From positions 62,001-126,000 of the forward strand of contig NRSV01000008.1 of assembly GCA_002286855.1 (NCBI GenBank): a stretch of DNA of 64,000 bases, read 5' to 3'. Positions within the stretch are counted from its first letter, which is position 1. Every line of letters starts with the position of its first letter. Source of the stretch: Bipolaris cookei (taxonomy: Eukaryota > Ascomycota > Dothideomycetes > Pleosporales > Pleosporaceae). Of the stretch, positions 12,307-24,352 are shown one piece after another. Both the position numbers and the translations under genes were made by a program. The notes under the pieces are model-generated. The model was not told where the DNA came from and did no database searches. It was given only the letters and a program-made list of their open reading frames with translations.

Positions 12307-13197
12307 TCAACTCTCCTCGTTCCCTCTCCGCCACCCGCCCATCCGCCCAAACTTGACCTTCCCCCCCAATCTCTCCACCTCCTCAACCGCCAAATCGCGC
12401 TGACGCTCAAGCTCCTTGATATAATCAATAGCAACAGCAAGCACCATACTCTTACTCGGCTTTACGCCTCCCGACTCGGACGACGCATCGCTCTGCGGCA
12501 AAAGAGGCACCGCCTTACGCAACCGCTCGAGCTCCGCGTTGAGTTTCTCACGGTACTTGCGCTCGACCTCGGTGTGCGGCATGCACTGCGTTCGGGCGTG
12601 CTTGGCGGGGCTGGTACTACCAGTGGCTGAGGGTTCCGAGGCCGGGCGGTGGATGCGAGGGCGGCCGCGCTTGCGGGGGAGGGGTTTTGAGATGGGGTGC
12701 TGGGGTGAAGGGGTGGAATTGGTGGCTACAACTGGGGACAGAGAGGCGGGGCTGCCGTGGTTGCTGGGGGTGGGCAGGGGCGAAGGGACGGAGGAGAAGG
12801 CTGATGTAGTGTAATCGGGAGATATGTAGCCGTGCTGGAAGTCGCCAGAGGTGCTGAGTGGCGTGGGCACGCCGGTTGGCCACATGGGAGCGAATTGGGG
12901 ACTTGTGGGTAGGCCTTGAGTGGTGGGTGGACAGACTATGGCGGAGGGGGGGCTCATGAAGCCATTGGGTACTGGGGTGTTCCAGTTGAGAGGGTTGGTG
13001 GTATCCACCGGTTCGTTGGGCCGAGTGAAGCAGGGGCCGCTGTTGCTGTCTAGGCTGCTGTACTCGGACAACGAGGGATACGAGTCTCCGTAGCAGGGAG
13101 ATTCGAGGTGGTCTGGAGATGGAAAAGTGTCACTCTCTGGAGGAGAGTACGTTGGATCTGGTCCTGCGGGAAACGCAGGGAGATTGTGCACAACCAT
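12307..13197 (-). CDS. bHLH transcription factor with AT-hook-like motif
   Basis: Single-exon gene of 296 residues. The C-terminal part holds a basic helix-loop-helix domain: the basic region HTEVERKYREKL carries the His-Glu-Arg pattern typical of E-box binding, followed by helix 1 (AELERLRKAVPLL), a Ser/Gly-rich loop, and helix 2 (KSMVLAVAIDYIKELERQRD) running into a short leucine-rich extension. Just upstream, RKRGRPRIHR is a good AT-hook-like minor-groove motif. The N-terminal two thirds are rich in Pro, Ser and Thr and look like a disordered activation region. The open frame continues 21 nt upstream without an ATG, so the ATG at 13197 is taken as start. It should act in the nucleus; homologues of this layout in filamentous ascomycetes include SREBP-unrelated bHLH regulators, but the exact orthologue is not identified. 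Confidence 0.88.
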   Translation of the reverse strand: MVVHNLPAFPAGPDPTYSPPESDTFPSPDHLESPCYGDSYPSLSEYSSLDSNSGPCFTRPNEPVDTTNPLNWNTPVPNGFMSPPSAIVCPPTTQGLPTSPQFAPMWPTGVPTPLSTSGDFQHGYISPDYTTSAFSSVPSPLPTPSNHGSPASLSPVVATNSTPSPQHPISKPLPRKRGRPRIHRPASEPSATGSTSPAKHARTQCMPHTEVERKYREKLNAELERLRKAVPLLPQSDASSESGGVKPSKSMVLAVAIDYIKELERQRDLAVEEVERLGGKVKFGRMGGWRRGNEES

Positions 13198-15294
13198 TGC
13201 CAGAGAGAGAGGCAGCAAGGAGGATTGAGCAAAGTAAGTAAGCAGTAGTAGTAGAAACCTGCAAAATGTTCGGGAAAAGGTACCGTCTCATATACCTATT
13301 GTAAACCGACCCTTTTGCAAGACAGGAAAAGAGGAATTCACAAAAAGCAAACAGTTGAACATTCTTTAACTCGTTTAATACTAGAATATTCCCCCGCACA
13401 ACCCGGTCTTTCAGACCCTGTCTTGTGAGGGCACATGCCAATACCTTGGGATCGAGAATTAGAGCTACAATCGCAAAAACAATGCAACTCGCATCGTACC
13501 AGTGTCAGGGGCCACGCACACACCGGCGTTTCCCATGCCTTTAACTCGAAAGACCAATGCATCACAACGACGTCAGCGCGGCTATCTGGTCTGCTTGTCT
13601 CGAATCTTCCCGACCAGGCGAGCACATTGTTGGATGTTCGGTGGAAAGGATGGGAGTTGAGAGTGTTAACAACAACAAACTTGGATTTCCTCCTCCCCGC
13701 CAGCTGCTTTAGTAGATATTACATGCATACAAACATACAGTAGGCAGAAATCATGCGTGTTGAAATGTCTGCAATGTCCAATCTTCAAAACTGCAAAAGG
13801 GTATTTTTCTTTTTACCATTGCGCAACCGGGTAACATCACGATCTGATCTGCGCCAGGGCTTTGGGACGTGGGGTGGCCCATATTTTGTGCGCAAAAACC
13901 CCTTTCGCTGTTGACGATGTGAGGGGGAAGGTATTTGTCGATGTTGAAAGGGTGCTGATTCTTGAAACGTCGATGGCAACCGGCATGCTAAAGTCGAACG
14001 AGGGCGGCTCGGCTTTACTTTATGGAATTCCTGGCCTATCCAATCAGCGGCCTAGCTCGAGTCCCCACTGCATAGGGCCCCACTTTTGGTGTGACCGACA
14101 GGGTCGGGTACAATAGCCGGTTTCTTCAGCTTGCAACGACACAAGAGTATGGCCGATATCTGCTTCTAGCAATTTCCATGCTCATCCTGCCGACTGCGCC
14201 CAATCTCACTCGTGACAGCTGTCCGCCATCTTCCACGCCTGGGAACAGCCTTGTGCTCGTTTTGGCCTTGGACGACATTGCTCTTCGATTGACGACAGAA
14301 GGTTCTTCGGCCCTACTCGCTTCTCGTCTTGAGGGGCACAGCAGTCGACATAAGTCAAACCATGCCTGCGTACTACTATACTGCTGACTTGAGGCAATAA
14401 CATCCGTCATCTCTCGTATAGGCAACAAGCAGTGCCGCCAGGATCCTGAAGGGACAAGTGCTTAGTACTATATCGCCCTGGTGCACATCAATATTGGACA
14501 GTTGGCCTGGTTCTAGGCCGTGGCCGTAGATTGAACTATAGACTCGACTGTGGACCTGTGGATCTCGAGAACATATGGGCACATGTCCGTCGGGACTGAC
14601 GGCACCGCCTTTTATACTTGTGCCAAGCCTCCGGATCACATTATATCACAACACCCCAAGTCTGCTTCGACGAGCCTATGGCAGTGTGCCTGAGTGTCGA
14701 TAAAAAACCTCTCGTGCATCCAGGCACAGCATACAGAAAGACCCGTTACATTGCGCAGGGAAACATCAAACCCTCTCCCACAGCATCTGACACGAAACTT
14801 TGTCTAGTCGTGCGTGTACACTACTTTAAGCTTTGTCCTAGGGTATACTCGAGTCGTGGTTGGAGATGCATGGCCGACGTGGCATTAACATGTCCAAGAA
14901 CCAATTGCACGAAAGTAGTCGATAACTACGTTAGCTGTAAGACCCATGACATGTGAGGGCGTTTCTATCTCCCTCCCAAAAAGAGCAAGAAACAAAAGTG
15001 CCGAACATTTACCATAGTCATTCAGTTGCCCGTGTTGTGCAAGCAAATTTTCATATTCCATAATGTCCGACATATGCGTGAGCCAATTTGATAGAAATAA
15101 CCCATCCCATCCGTGAAACGCCAAGTTGCCAGCCCACCCCTCTCCCTACCAATACAATCCAACTCCTCTCTTCTCAGTTGTACAACACACAAACGCATCC
15201 AGGCGCACGGTTTTCTTCCTCGTATCCAGAGGGGGTTTATACAAAAAAATAAAAGAAACGAAAGATGTGTCCAGCACCTTCAAGTCAAATAAAC
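13198..15294. other. Gene-free region between bHLH and Tag1-like genes
   Basis: Two kilobases with no supported gene. It should contain the promoter of the leftward bHLH gene and the 3' end of the leftward Tag1-like gene. A 92-codon + strand frame (ATG at 14680) with several Cys was considered and not accepted. Confidence 0.4.
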
Positions 15295-18168
15295 TCAAAG
15301 TCTAACATTGGCACCAATCTTACCGCCCTTGAACCAAACATTTTCCCTCCACTCGCCAATTCGTACACCTACATAAGCAAATGCACTGAGTTTGAGCTGC
15401 CCGCCAAGTGCCTTTTTAATGGCATCGTAGCCCAGGCTACCAAAAGACCAGTCGACGGGCAAACGCGGAGACTCGGACAAACCTGGGGGTACAGCAAAAG
15501 GCAGGTCGTATAGGATCTTGCCAGCGACATGGCCATCGTGGTAAGCTGTTGCGTTCATGTTGGTAATGTACATGGTAGTGGAGCGGAATGGCGAGGCCAG
15601 AGTGAAAACTGCTGTGCTGCTGATGAGATGCATCGTGGTGCTGCGGATAAAGTGCGACTTTCCATCGTCATCTGGGTCTTCATCCTCATCGCCATCAGAC
15701 GGCTTCTTGGGAGTAGACAAGTGCGGCATGGGGCGTTCAATGGGAAAACGTGAGAGGAGACGGCCAATGTAGGGTGCGGCTGGCACAGACTGTTCGTGTG
15801 CTTGGACGGTTATGGATGTGTTGAAGCCTGTTTTCGTATTAGCATGCTACGTGTGCCATGGTATATTAATCTGGTCGTACCTGAGATATACTGAGAGAGT
15901 AGCTCTGCGCCAATTTCTTTTCCTTTGTGGCCACCATACTCATAAGGGTCCCAATGAAGAGACACGAGATGGTTGGTGTTGTTGCCGGGAACAACTTCCA
16001 TGTCCTTTACCGTTGCACTGCCAATGTGTGAACCATTAGCCAGGACATTGATATTGAAGTAAGGGATTGTAGCCGAGTAGTTGGTAGGGTTGGTGAAATT
16101 GACCATGGCTGTGATGGTAAGAGAAGTCGGCGAAGTGTCGACGATTGCCATGTTGCCAACCTTGAGGTTGAGCGCACTCTCTTTGCCGTCACCAGGACCA
16201 GGCTCAGTGTCGTTGCCATGACGGATTGCTGGACACAAAATATTAGCTTGTTGGAGGACAAATAGCCAAACGTGGATTACGAACTGGCTACGAACGTTTG
16301 ACTGGTACGACTCCTTGCGCTGGAATGCCTCGCACGGCTAGTTTACCCATGGGTGTGTCCACACCAACACTGACAGCTGCCTTGAGATTCATCAAGACGG
16401 ACTTGCCGCCAAAGAGAAGAGCCTGCACGACCTCGGTAAACAAATCGTCGTCTACAATTTTAATAGGTGCGTCTTTGATGACAGACTGAACTAGAAGAGA
16501 AGGTCCTTCAGAGCCGTGGCCCTCGACGCGCGTCGAATTTGCCTTTTGCCATTTTTCAAGGTTCAGCTTTCCAAGTATCTTCTTGTGGTAGTAAATGTCA
16601 GCGTCGGCCTTGACTTGAGTAACATCGATGGGGAAGTTCATCTCGTTGGGTAAGCCAATGTCGACGTTGACGATACCGGAAATCTTGGGCGCAGCCTCGG
16701 GTGTGTCCGGCTCGGCGAACGGGTTGGGCAGGCTGAAATGCATATCTGCAAGAGAAAAGTTTTTGATGAGATTGCCCATAGATTTGCCGGCGAATGGTAC
16801 AGGCACAATGATATCTTTCAAAAGATCACGAGCCCAATCAGGTGCGGCTGGGTCTGGGAAATTGCAGCAGTTGATGTAGATGGTCGCATCCTCGCCCTTC
16901 ATGTAGTCACCCAAGAAAGTATCGAGCGGTGATTTGGCGGTGTTGGGACATACTTCGGTCACGAGATTGGAGATCTTCTCGACATTGCCGTTGACATCGA
17001 CCTTGACATCTGAGTTTGGCTTGACGTGAAGCTGGCCGGTCTGGGCAGTTCCGACCATAAGATACGTGTCAGCCGAGCAGCCCTGAATGCCTACGTCGAC
17101 AGCCACAGATGGGAGCGTAATCTCAACAGGGAAGTCATTTTCGACGATTATGGTTGCGTCTGCAGCGAGACCCTTGTGGCCATGCTTAGCCTCGCCAAGG
17201 TTGAGCTTTGTGATGTTGTAATGCGGAAGGGCGGGGATATCGCCACCCTGGAAAACTACAGATTGCTCAACAAGCTGCTTGCCAATGTTGATCAAACCTG
17301 ACTTGAGCGGGACCAGTGCCTTTGCCTTGAGCCGTATCTGCCCCAGCCGGCCATCGATCCAGTCTTCGGCAACGTTGCGAATGCCGTCAAGAGAGCCTGG
17401 CTGCACAATGGCATCGAAAGCTACATGTGTTGTGTGTCCGTTCCTGATATCCACCTTGACGCCTGGAATCTTGGCAGTGCCGACCAGAACGTTGCCATAC
17501 TCGGGCAGGTAGACTTCAGCATCGAAGGGGCCCGTCTCGGCCTCGTGGGCAATCCAGGTGCCGAAGCGGCCGAGATTGCGCACGCTCTGCTTCTTGACCT
17601 TTGACGCGTCCATGGCAAAGTCTCCTTGGATGTGGATCTTTGCTCCATGGCTGGTCAAGCCGTCCATGGAGAGCTTGGTAGGCTTGAAGGTGGCGGCCTG
17701 CATCGAGTACTCCTCGATACTCTCTTTGGCAAGAAAGCCGAGCATGATGAAGATGACGAGCAGACACAAGGTGATGAGGGCCAGTATGCTCGGCCAGCGC
17801 TTCTTCCACAGCGAGCCTTTGGCGCTTATACCCCTATCGGAGCCGCATAGCGACTGGCGCAGTGAGCGCGTCGCCGGCGTGGCCTCGTCGCAGTCTTCGT
17901 CATGGTCGTTATCTGCGTCTTGCTGGGACAGCAGAGGTGTCTCCTCGGTGGTCCTGCTCGACTGCTGCGAACGGACTGATCGTGTTGATCGTGCTGAGCG
18001 TGACGAACGGGCAGACCTACGTGACGCGGGTCGCGAACTGGGGGTGCGGGTGTTGGCATCGGTGGTAGTGGTGTTGTTATTGTTATCGTTGTTGTTGGAA
18101 GAGCTGGAGCCCCACGCTTCGTCGGAGTTCTCCATCTTTAGCCGTAGGGGAGTCCAGGCGAGAGCCAT
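15295..18168 (-). CDS. Single-pass vacuolar-type membrane protein (Tag1/YLR173W-like)
   Basis: Three exons are read: 18168-16296, 16228-15881 and 15827-15295, giving 917 residues. Intron 1 (67 nt, GTTCGT donor, CTAAT branch, CCAG) removes an in-frame stop; intron 2 is 53 nt. The N-terminal 120 residues are low complexity: an Asn/Thr run, then an Arg/Ser-rich stretch, then EETPLL at 75-80, an acidic dileucine signal of the kind that AP-3 uses to sort proteins to the vacuole. One membrane span lies at about 126-147. The long remaining part should be luminal. It contains repeated beta-rich modules (TKLSMDGLTSHGAKI; PTSLTITAMVNFTNP) resembling LEA-14/DUF3712-type repeats, with N-glycosylation sequons. 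The layout resembles yeast Tag1, a vacuolar membrane protein linked to ending autophagy; related fungal proteins are sometimes labelled pre-rRNA processing. The assignment is by architecture, not by search. It is divergent from the OTC gene, 353 bp apart. Confidence 0.8.
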
Positions 18169-18521
18169 GTTGGGCAGAGGGTGGACGGAAAGAGAGATGT
18201 CGAGTCCACGTCCACGTCCAAGGGCCGGGATAAGATAGTGTTCATGGTCTCGTCATCATCTACTCAGCCACACACGCCCACATCCACACACAGCGCAGCA
18301 GGGTGGCGGGCCGACGTGTGCCTGTCTGCCGCGCCCGCTAGCCCCCTTCTGACCCCAGCATTTCTGATCATCCCCACTTTCATGCGTCAGAATGTTAGCG
18401 TCTTCAAACATTATATCGGTCCTCTGTTGTAATGTGCCTTCTCTGACTCTTACGCTGCAATTGTGTGCTTTAAAATCTCTGGACCGCCTGATCTGACTTC
18501 CTGCACTGCAATTGACACACC

Positions 18522-19654
18522 ATGCCCGCTTTCCGCCCTTCCACCGCGGCTCTGCGAAGCTTGCGCCGCTGCTACTCGTCCTCGCCAGCCACGCCTCCCA
18601 CATCGCCTTTTGCGCCACGACATCTTCTCTCCATAGCTGACCTCACCCCCGCTGAGCTCACTACGCTTGTTCAGAATGCACAGCGCCACAAGACTACCAT
18701 CAAGCAGACAGGAGAGGTCCCCCACTCCATGCGCGGGGCACTGGCTGGCCGCACCGTTGCCATGACTTTCAGCAAGCGGAGCACGCGTACCAGGATATCA
18801 ACAGAAGGTGCCATTGCAGCATTTGGTGGCTCGCCCATGTTCCTTGGAAAAGACGACATACAGCTGGGTGTATGGCCTGCCTGCGAAACCCACGATTCCC
18901 TCATGTCCGCTAACGTCAAGGCGATCAGGTCAACGAATCTCTCTATGACACCTCCCTCGTCCTCTCCAGCATGACTGCCGCCATTGTCGCCCGCGTGGGC
19001 CCCCACTCCGACGTTGCAGACCTCGCAAAGCACTCGAGTGTGCCTGTCATCAACGCTCTCTCCGACCTCTATCATCCCCTCCAAATCATCGCCGACATGC
19101 TTACCGTTTCCGAAATTTACCCCTCTACATCTTCCACTTCGCTTGGTCTCGAGGGCCTCAAGATTGCATGGATAGGCGACGCAAACAACGTCTTGTTCGA
19201 TCTGGCCATTGGCGCTACAAAGCTGGGCATCGACATAGCCGTTGCAACACCACCGGGCTACGAGATTCCCCAGTCTATGCGCGAAGTCATCTCCCACGCA
19301 GCGCAAACCTCGCCTCGTGCAGGGAAGCTCCTGGAAACAAACACACCCGAGGAAGCCATCAAGAACGCAGACATCCTCGTGACAGATACTTGGGTATCCA
19401 TGGGCCAGGAAGAAGAAACCGCAAAACGTCTCAAGGCGTTCGAGGGCTTCCAAATCACATCGGATCTGGCCAAACGTGGCGGCGCAAAGGAGAACTGGAG
19501 CTTCATGCACTGCCTGCCTCGTCACCCAGAGGAGGTTGCCGACGAGGTCTTTTACGGACCAAGGAGCGTCGTGTTCAAGGAAGCAGAGAACAGGCTGTGG
19601 AGTGCCATTAGTGCACTCGAGGCGTTTGTAGTCAACAAGGGCGAGATTCAGTGA
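18522..19654 (+). CDS. argB: Ornithine carbamoyltransferase, mitochondrial
   Basis: This enzyme joins carbamoyl phosphate and ornithine to give citrulline, the sixth step of arginine synthesis, in the mitochondrial matrix. Two exons, 18522-18869 and 18929-19654, with a 59-nt intron (GTATGG donor, GCTAAC branch, CAG acceptor) give 357 residues, a normal length. The N-terminus (about 1-30) is rich in Arg and Ser without acidic residues, as in a mitochondrial presequence. The carbamoyl-phosphate site STRTR is at 87-91. The ornithine-side motif HCLPRH is at 310-315. The splice junction restores DDIQLGVNESLYDTS, which is strongly conserved in this family. The gene converges with the AFG1-like gene (110 bp between stops). 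Confidence 0.97.
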
Positions 19655-19764
19655 CTAGATCCTTGGTTTGAATGACTGAAACACGTTGTATGATTTTACG
19701 AATCGAAAAAAAATTGTACCTTTATCTCAGAAACATTTAGCAAGCAAGACCCATCTAATCCTCT

Positions 19765-22092
19765 CTATGCGTCTTTATTCTTGTTCTTGTTCTTGTCTTC
19801 TACATCCTCATCCACCTTCTCCTTAACCTTCTCTCCCAAACCCTCTACTCCCTTCCCCCAAGCCCCAGCTTTTTTTCCCCACCTTACCATCCCCCACGCA
19901 TGCGTCCAGCTAAACTTTGGCGGCGCATCAGGATGCACCCGGAACGGACTAGCCCCATGCTTAAACATATCTTCCATCTCCCTCTGCTTATCCCTCTCGC
20001 GCTCTTCTGCAGACAAGATCTTCGTGTTCGGCGGTAAGGTACTCGATGTCGGCGCAGCAGGAGAAGTAGCAGACGACAAACCACGGTGTTCCCAATGCCG
20101 ATTCTCCAGCGGAAGAGGGCGCCACCAATCTACCGTTTCGACATCAGCAGCACGATCCCACCATTTCCCCGAGCACATTTGGTAAATCCTGCTTTCAGCC
20201 CGTTTAACCGCGAACTTCTCGTCTTCACCTGTTAGTCCCCCTATATTCGCAAAGTCGGGGGATCCAGGACCCAAGCGGCGCTCATCCGTGTACGAAGAAT
20301 CGGGTCTGCGCATGCGGTTTGGCGGGTCATCTTCGAGCGCGTCATCAGATAGCATGTTATGATTAGAGCTAGCGTAAGACGAGATGTTTGGGCGAAAGGG
20401 GGAGTTGAGGTCTTGGTAGATTTCAGAGTAGGTTTCGGGGTGGACGGCGTCGGTTTCTTGCGTTTCTCCGTCTGTTGCTGAAGAAAGTGGGCGTGCGGGA
20501 AAAAATATCTTGTCTGGGGCTGCGGCGGCGGTAATCATTAGTCGACAGCGTGCTTCGTACATGGCGTCGAGTAGGGTGATGAGGCGTCTGGCTTCGCTTT
20601 TCATGAGCAGTCCCATGATGGGTACGTCGGTGACGATGAACGTGTGGTATGTGGATGCGAGTGTAGTGTAGTCTGCGGGACCGAGCACGGCGCCGCATAG
20701 CTCGGCAAAAGTGAAGAAGGCTACACAATTGTATTGGGCGGGGACGTGGAGAGCGCGGTTGTATACTGTTAGGGTGGCGGGAGCCCAGGGAATCGGATAT
20801 TCGTGACGTGTGGCGTGCTCGATAAGGGAGTTGAAGGATTCGCCGAATTCGATCATAGTTTCTGCGGTTTGAGGCTGGATAAGGTAATTCTTTGGTAGAA
20901 GGGATGCCGTATCAGTCGATTCGGAATCCTCTGCTGTACTCATTGCGCCAGCAGCAGTAGTCAAAGTTGCGGCCGAATCGATAGCATCCAGGCTCTCAGA
21001 TACAGAAACTTGTACACTGTCTCTCCGCTCAGAATTTGTCTTTGTATCTTCCAATTCCAGCTTTCGATAGTCCTTCTTCCCTTCCATTTCCCAAACCTCG
21101 CACCTCGCTCTTAATACTTCCAGGAACGCCGAAAACTCGCCCATCTGCCCCGCTCCATCGTCTCTCCTCGTATACGAACTCTTAGTCATGCCCCATCCCA
21201 GTCGACTAAGACGGTGCACTGGCCGTGAGAACTCTATTCCGGCAGCCTTGGCAAGCTCCTCTGGCATGCGGTTGCTTGTTGCGATGAGCACGCCGCCGAG
21301 CTGAAAGAAAGATGTCATGAGGTTAGACAGAATCTTGCTTGCTGCACGGTCGGGAAGCTGGAATTCATCTAGGAACAGAATTGGCGACTTCTCAATCAGA
21401 TCTCGTGCTACAAGAAGCAGCGAATACTCATCGTTGGGGGCTCCTGTGTCAGCTACTAGTGACCTTGATATGCGAAGTTGCTCAAGCCGAGAAATGGTAT
21501 CGAGCATAAACGTGTTAAAGTGCCAGCGCCGCTTCTTGCGATTTGGGAGACATTCTTGGAACAAATCGATAACTAAAGAAGAGGTGAGCGTTTATATCTA
21601 CAAGATGCCTTCTCATGCCTTACGCATCGATTTGCCAGTTCCAACTTCACCGTGCAACATGAGGCCTTTGGGGCTCTGTAACTGCATGGCCTCATCATGG
21701 CTTGTTAGAACACGAGTCAAGGCTACTGAATCTCTCTTCTCTTTCTCGGCAAGTAGTGATGTCCATACGCCCCTTCTACCAAAGCGATTGGCATGTGTAT
21801 CTGTTGGGGCTGCTACTGCTACATTTTGATCTGAACCGACTGCTCGGGAAAGCTGTTGCAGTCGTTTCGAATACTCTACAGTCGGTTCATAGTCAATCAG
21901 TCGATCATAGAGTTTCTGTAAGTGCAAGGCTGATGGGCACAGTTAGTACATGTACAGTATGCTTGGCGGGTTCAAAATGATAGACGTCATACCAAGGCGA
22001 TGCTGAGCGGGATCAGGTCGGATCTTCTGCGTAGCGATGAGACTGCGATATAGCACCAAGGGGTTGGTGATCGCAACACCGGTGGACGACAT
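19765..22092 (-). CDS. AFG1: AFG1/LACE1-like AAA+ ATPase
   Basis: AFG1-family ATPases act in mitochondria in quality control of respiratory-chain proteins. Three exons, 22092-21993, 21929-21624 and 21572-19765, give 737 residues; both introns are short with correct phase. Walker A is GEVGTGKS at 127-134, split from the rest of the ATPase core by intron 2. Walker B is ILFLDEFQ, followed by the sensor-like LIATSNRMPEEL. The rest of the core is present up to FAELCGAVLGPADYTTLA and FIVTDVPIM. The protein is clearly longer than the usual 450-550 residues. The extra length comes from a Ser/Thr-rich acidic insert (about 260-310) and a C-terminal tail of more than 200 residues with charged repeats ending in a Lys/Asp/Asn run. 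The N-terminus read here (MSSTGVAITNPLV) is not an obvious mitochondrial presequence, so either an upstream exon is missing or targeting is atypical. Confidence 0.9.
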
Positions 22093-22359
22093 TGGTAGTC
22101 ATTGGTTTGAGGAAGTAGAACTTGTGCGGCATCGTCCTAAAGACGACATCAAATGGCCGAGGTGATCTGCTCTCACATTGGACTATCCTGCAATCGGCGC
22201 TAGCGCTTTTGGGAAGTGCCGATACATGGACTGGTCGCAACATCGGATAAGGGACATGGAAAAGATCAGTCTACACACAAAGGAATAGATTCAAGTTTGT
22301 TTGATTCTGAACGCCTGCAAATGAAATATGGTATCGTAGTAGTCCCACGTAGAAATTGC

Positions 22360-23099
22360 TTAAATACTCGTAACACAGGGAGACCACGCATCAGCAATCC
22401 ATTTGACTTCTTGAATAAACTTGCGGCTTGTAATCTGAGTTGAGCCAATCTTTTTCTCAGAATTGGCAGTGATTGGAGAATGTTCATCAGGGTTGTAGAA
22501 CCTAGGTGTTGCTGTTAGCGGTCGTAACCCATCAGCCGCCCCGCATCTTCACTTACGGATTCCGAAGCAATTTTATGTACGCTGTCTGCAATGCTCTGAA
22601 TGCCTAGAGATGGTCAGAAGATTATTGAACTGTAGAGCATCGGGCTTACAGGTTTCATGTCCGCATCTCGCAGCCCAACAGCAGCCGCAGACTTGTTATC
22701 GAGGGGATTGGCTGGTTTCCCCTCCATATCCACGACAATGATGAATTTGATGCCAGTGTTAGTGAGCCAGCCATACATAGCTAGTCTCTCGTCAACAGCT
22801 TGCAGAAGGCCAAAATCCTGGTCTGCTGTCTTATGTGGCAGACGAGCCTCGAAGATGTCCAAACATGATGAAAGAAGGAATTGAAACTCTAGTGGTGCAC
22901 GTTCTTCTGCTGGAAAGAGGGAGATGTGCAGTGGGTTGTTCTTTGTCAATACTCAGTATAGGAGCAGGTCAGGAGCATGTAAATGATGAGGTACTCACGT
23001 GCTTGCCGACAACGCCAATGCAAGCAATGGACGGGACCTAGACACAGTCAACATATACTCTGAGCCCTGACTGCGTCAACCACCTACCCGACCTGACAT
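22360..23099 (-). CDS. TCA17: TRAPP subunit of the sedlin family (TRAPPC2L/Tca17-like)
   Basis: TRAPP complexes are exchange factors for Rab GTPases and tethers in ER-Golgi and Golgi traffic; this subunit belongs to the longin-like sedlin group. Five exons are read: 23099-23088, 23037-22999, 22940-22650, 22603-22557 and 22501-22360, giving 176 residues. The first coding exon is only 12 nt (MSGR). Key family stretches are SIACIGVVGKHNNPLHIS across exons 2-3, LLSSCLDIFEARL, and the strongly conserved DERLAMYGWLTNTGIKFI. The C-terminal helix ALQTAYIKLLRNPFYNPDE spans exons 4-5. TCA17 rather than TRS20 is suggested by the NTGIKF region and length. The gene is divergent from the complex I gene across 273 bp, and its stop is 267 bp upstream of the AFG1-like start. 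Confidence 0.93.
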
Positions 23100-23372
23100 A
23101 TTTTATGCGATATCAAAAGACTACGGCAGTCTTCAAGCACCCTGGACGTGGGGTGCGGAGTAGTCTGGCCGAAGTAGTCCGAAAGGGTGTTGGCGAAGGA
23201 GTGATCGTTGGCCGGCCTATCAGACAGCGCCAAAACCAACGACTAATCGATTTCCGCCAAGCATTTTGATGCACCTACCTCATCGATCAACTTCGCGACT
23301 CCCTCAACCGCCACCCCACATCTCGCCTCTCCACTCCTTCGCCCACGCCTTTCCTTGCTGTCTGTCGCAAAC

Positions 23373-24214
23373 ATGCTTTCGAAGACAAGGTATGCTGCAT
23401 CAATGGCTCTGCGAGGTTCGTCGCCGCACGCCCGAAGAAGCTCCCAGTCCCGCCAAACTGACTCCATGAACAGCCAAACCCGCGACGGCCTTGATGCCAT
23501 TTCGCGCCGGAAGCGTTGCCTTTTTATCCTCAAGCTCATCCAACAACGCGACGACCATGAAGTCGCCTGCCACCATTCCAGGCAATCCTGGAACACCGCC
23601 ACCAATGAAATCAGCGCGAGTTGAGGTGCCCTTGCCAAGTCAGGAGGGAAAGAAGGGTGCTATGCAATACGCATTGTATGTAGTTTCTCTTTGGATTCCC
23701 CTTGAATATTGAAATGGGTAGCAAAAAGCACGGTAAAGAACATGAATTGACTTGCGTCAACAGGACAACACTTGACCAAGTAGCCAACTGGGCCCGTCAG
23801 AGCTCGCTCTGGCCCATGACTTTCGGTCTTGCATGCTGCGCCGTCGAGATGATGCACTTGTCCACTCCAAGATATGACCAGGATCGTCTCGGTATCATTT
23901 TCCGTGCCTCCCCCCGACAATCCGACGTCATGATTGTAGCCGGAACCCTCACAAACAAGATGGCACCAGCGCTGCGACAGGTCTATGACCAGATGCCTGA
24001 CCCCCGATGGGTCATTTCCATGGGCAGTTGCGCAAATGGAGGAGGGTACTACCACTACAGCTACTCGGTCACAAGAGGATGCGACCGTGTTGTACCTGTA
24101 GATATCTACGTACCTGGCTGCCCGCCCACCGCTGAGGCACTCATGTACGGTGTCTTCCAGCTTCAGAAGAAGATGAGGCATACCAAGATCACCAGGATGT
24201 GGTACAGGAAGTAA
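23373..24214 (+). CDS. NADH:ubiquinone oxidoreductase 20 kDa Fe-S subunit (PSST/NuoB/NDUFS7)
   Basis: This subunit of mitochondrial complex I holds Fe-S cluster N2, the last electron carrier before ubiquinone. Three exons, 23373-23415, 23474-23675 and 23764-24214, give 231 residues. Intron 1 is 58 nt with a CTGAC branch; intron 2 is 88 nt. The cluster ligands are visible: the tandem pair C106-C107 (LACCAVEM), C171 (GSCANGGG) and C201 (VPGCPPTAEAL). The first 60 residues, basic and Ser/Ala-rich, form the presequence and a Pro-rich linker. Residues after PLPSQEGKKGAMQYALTTL are near-invariant in fungi. Without removal of both introns the reading frame breaks, so the model is well fixed. It converges with the TatD gene (138 bp). 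Confidence 0.97.
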
Positions 24215-24352
24215 AGGTGTGGCTGGTCTGGCGTGGTCTGTTTTGCAGTATTTGTACATGCGAGTTTAGGGCGTACATCCCTTCTGTATAAATCGATCTT
24301 CTATATGCATTGTGTACACCGAATCGACCCCACATATGGCGGTATTTTGGTA

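Noticed and set aside
14680..14956. Cys-containing 92-codon + strand frame, possible small protein
   Set aside because: No signal peptide, no family pattern, and Cys spacing is not regular.
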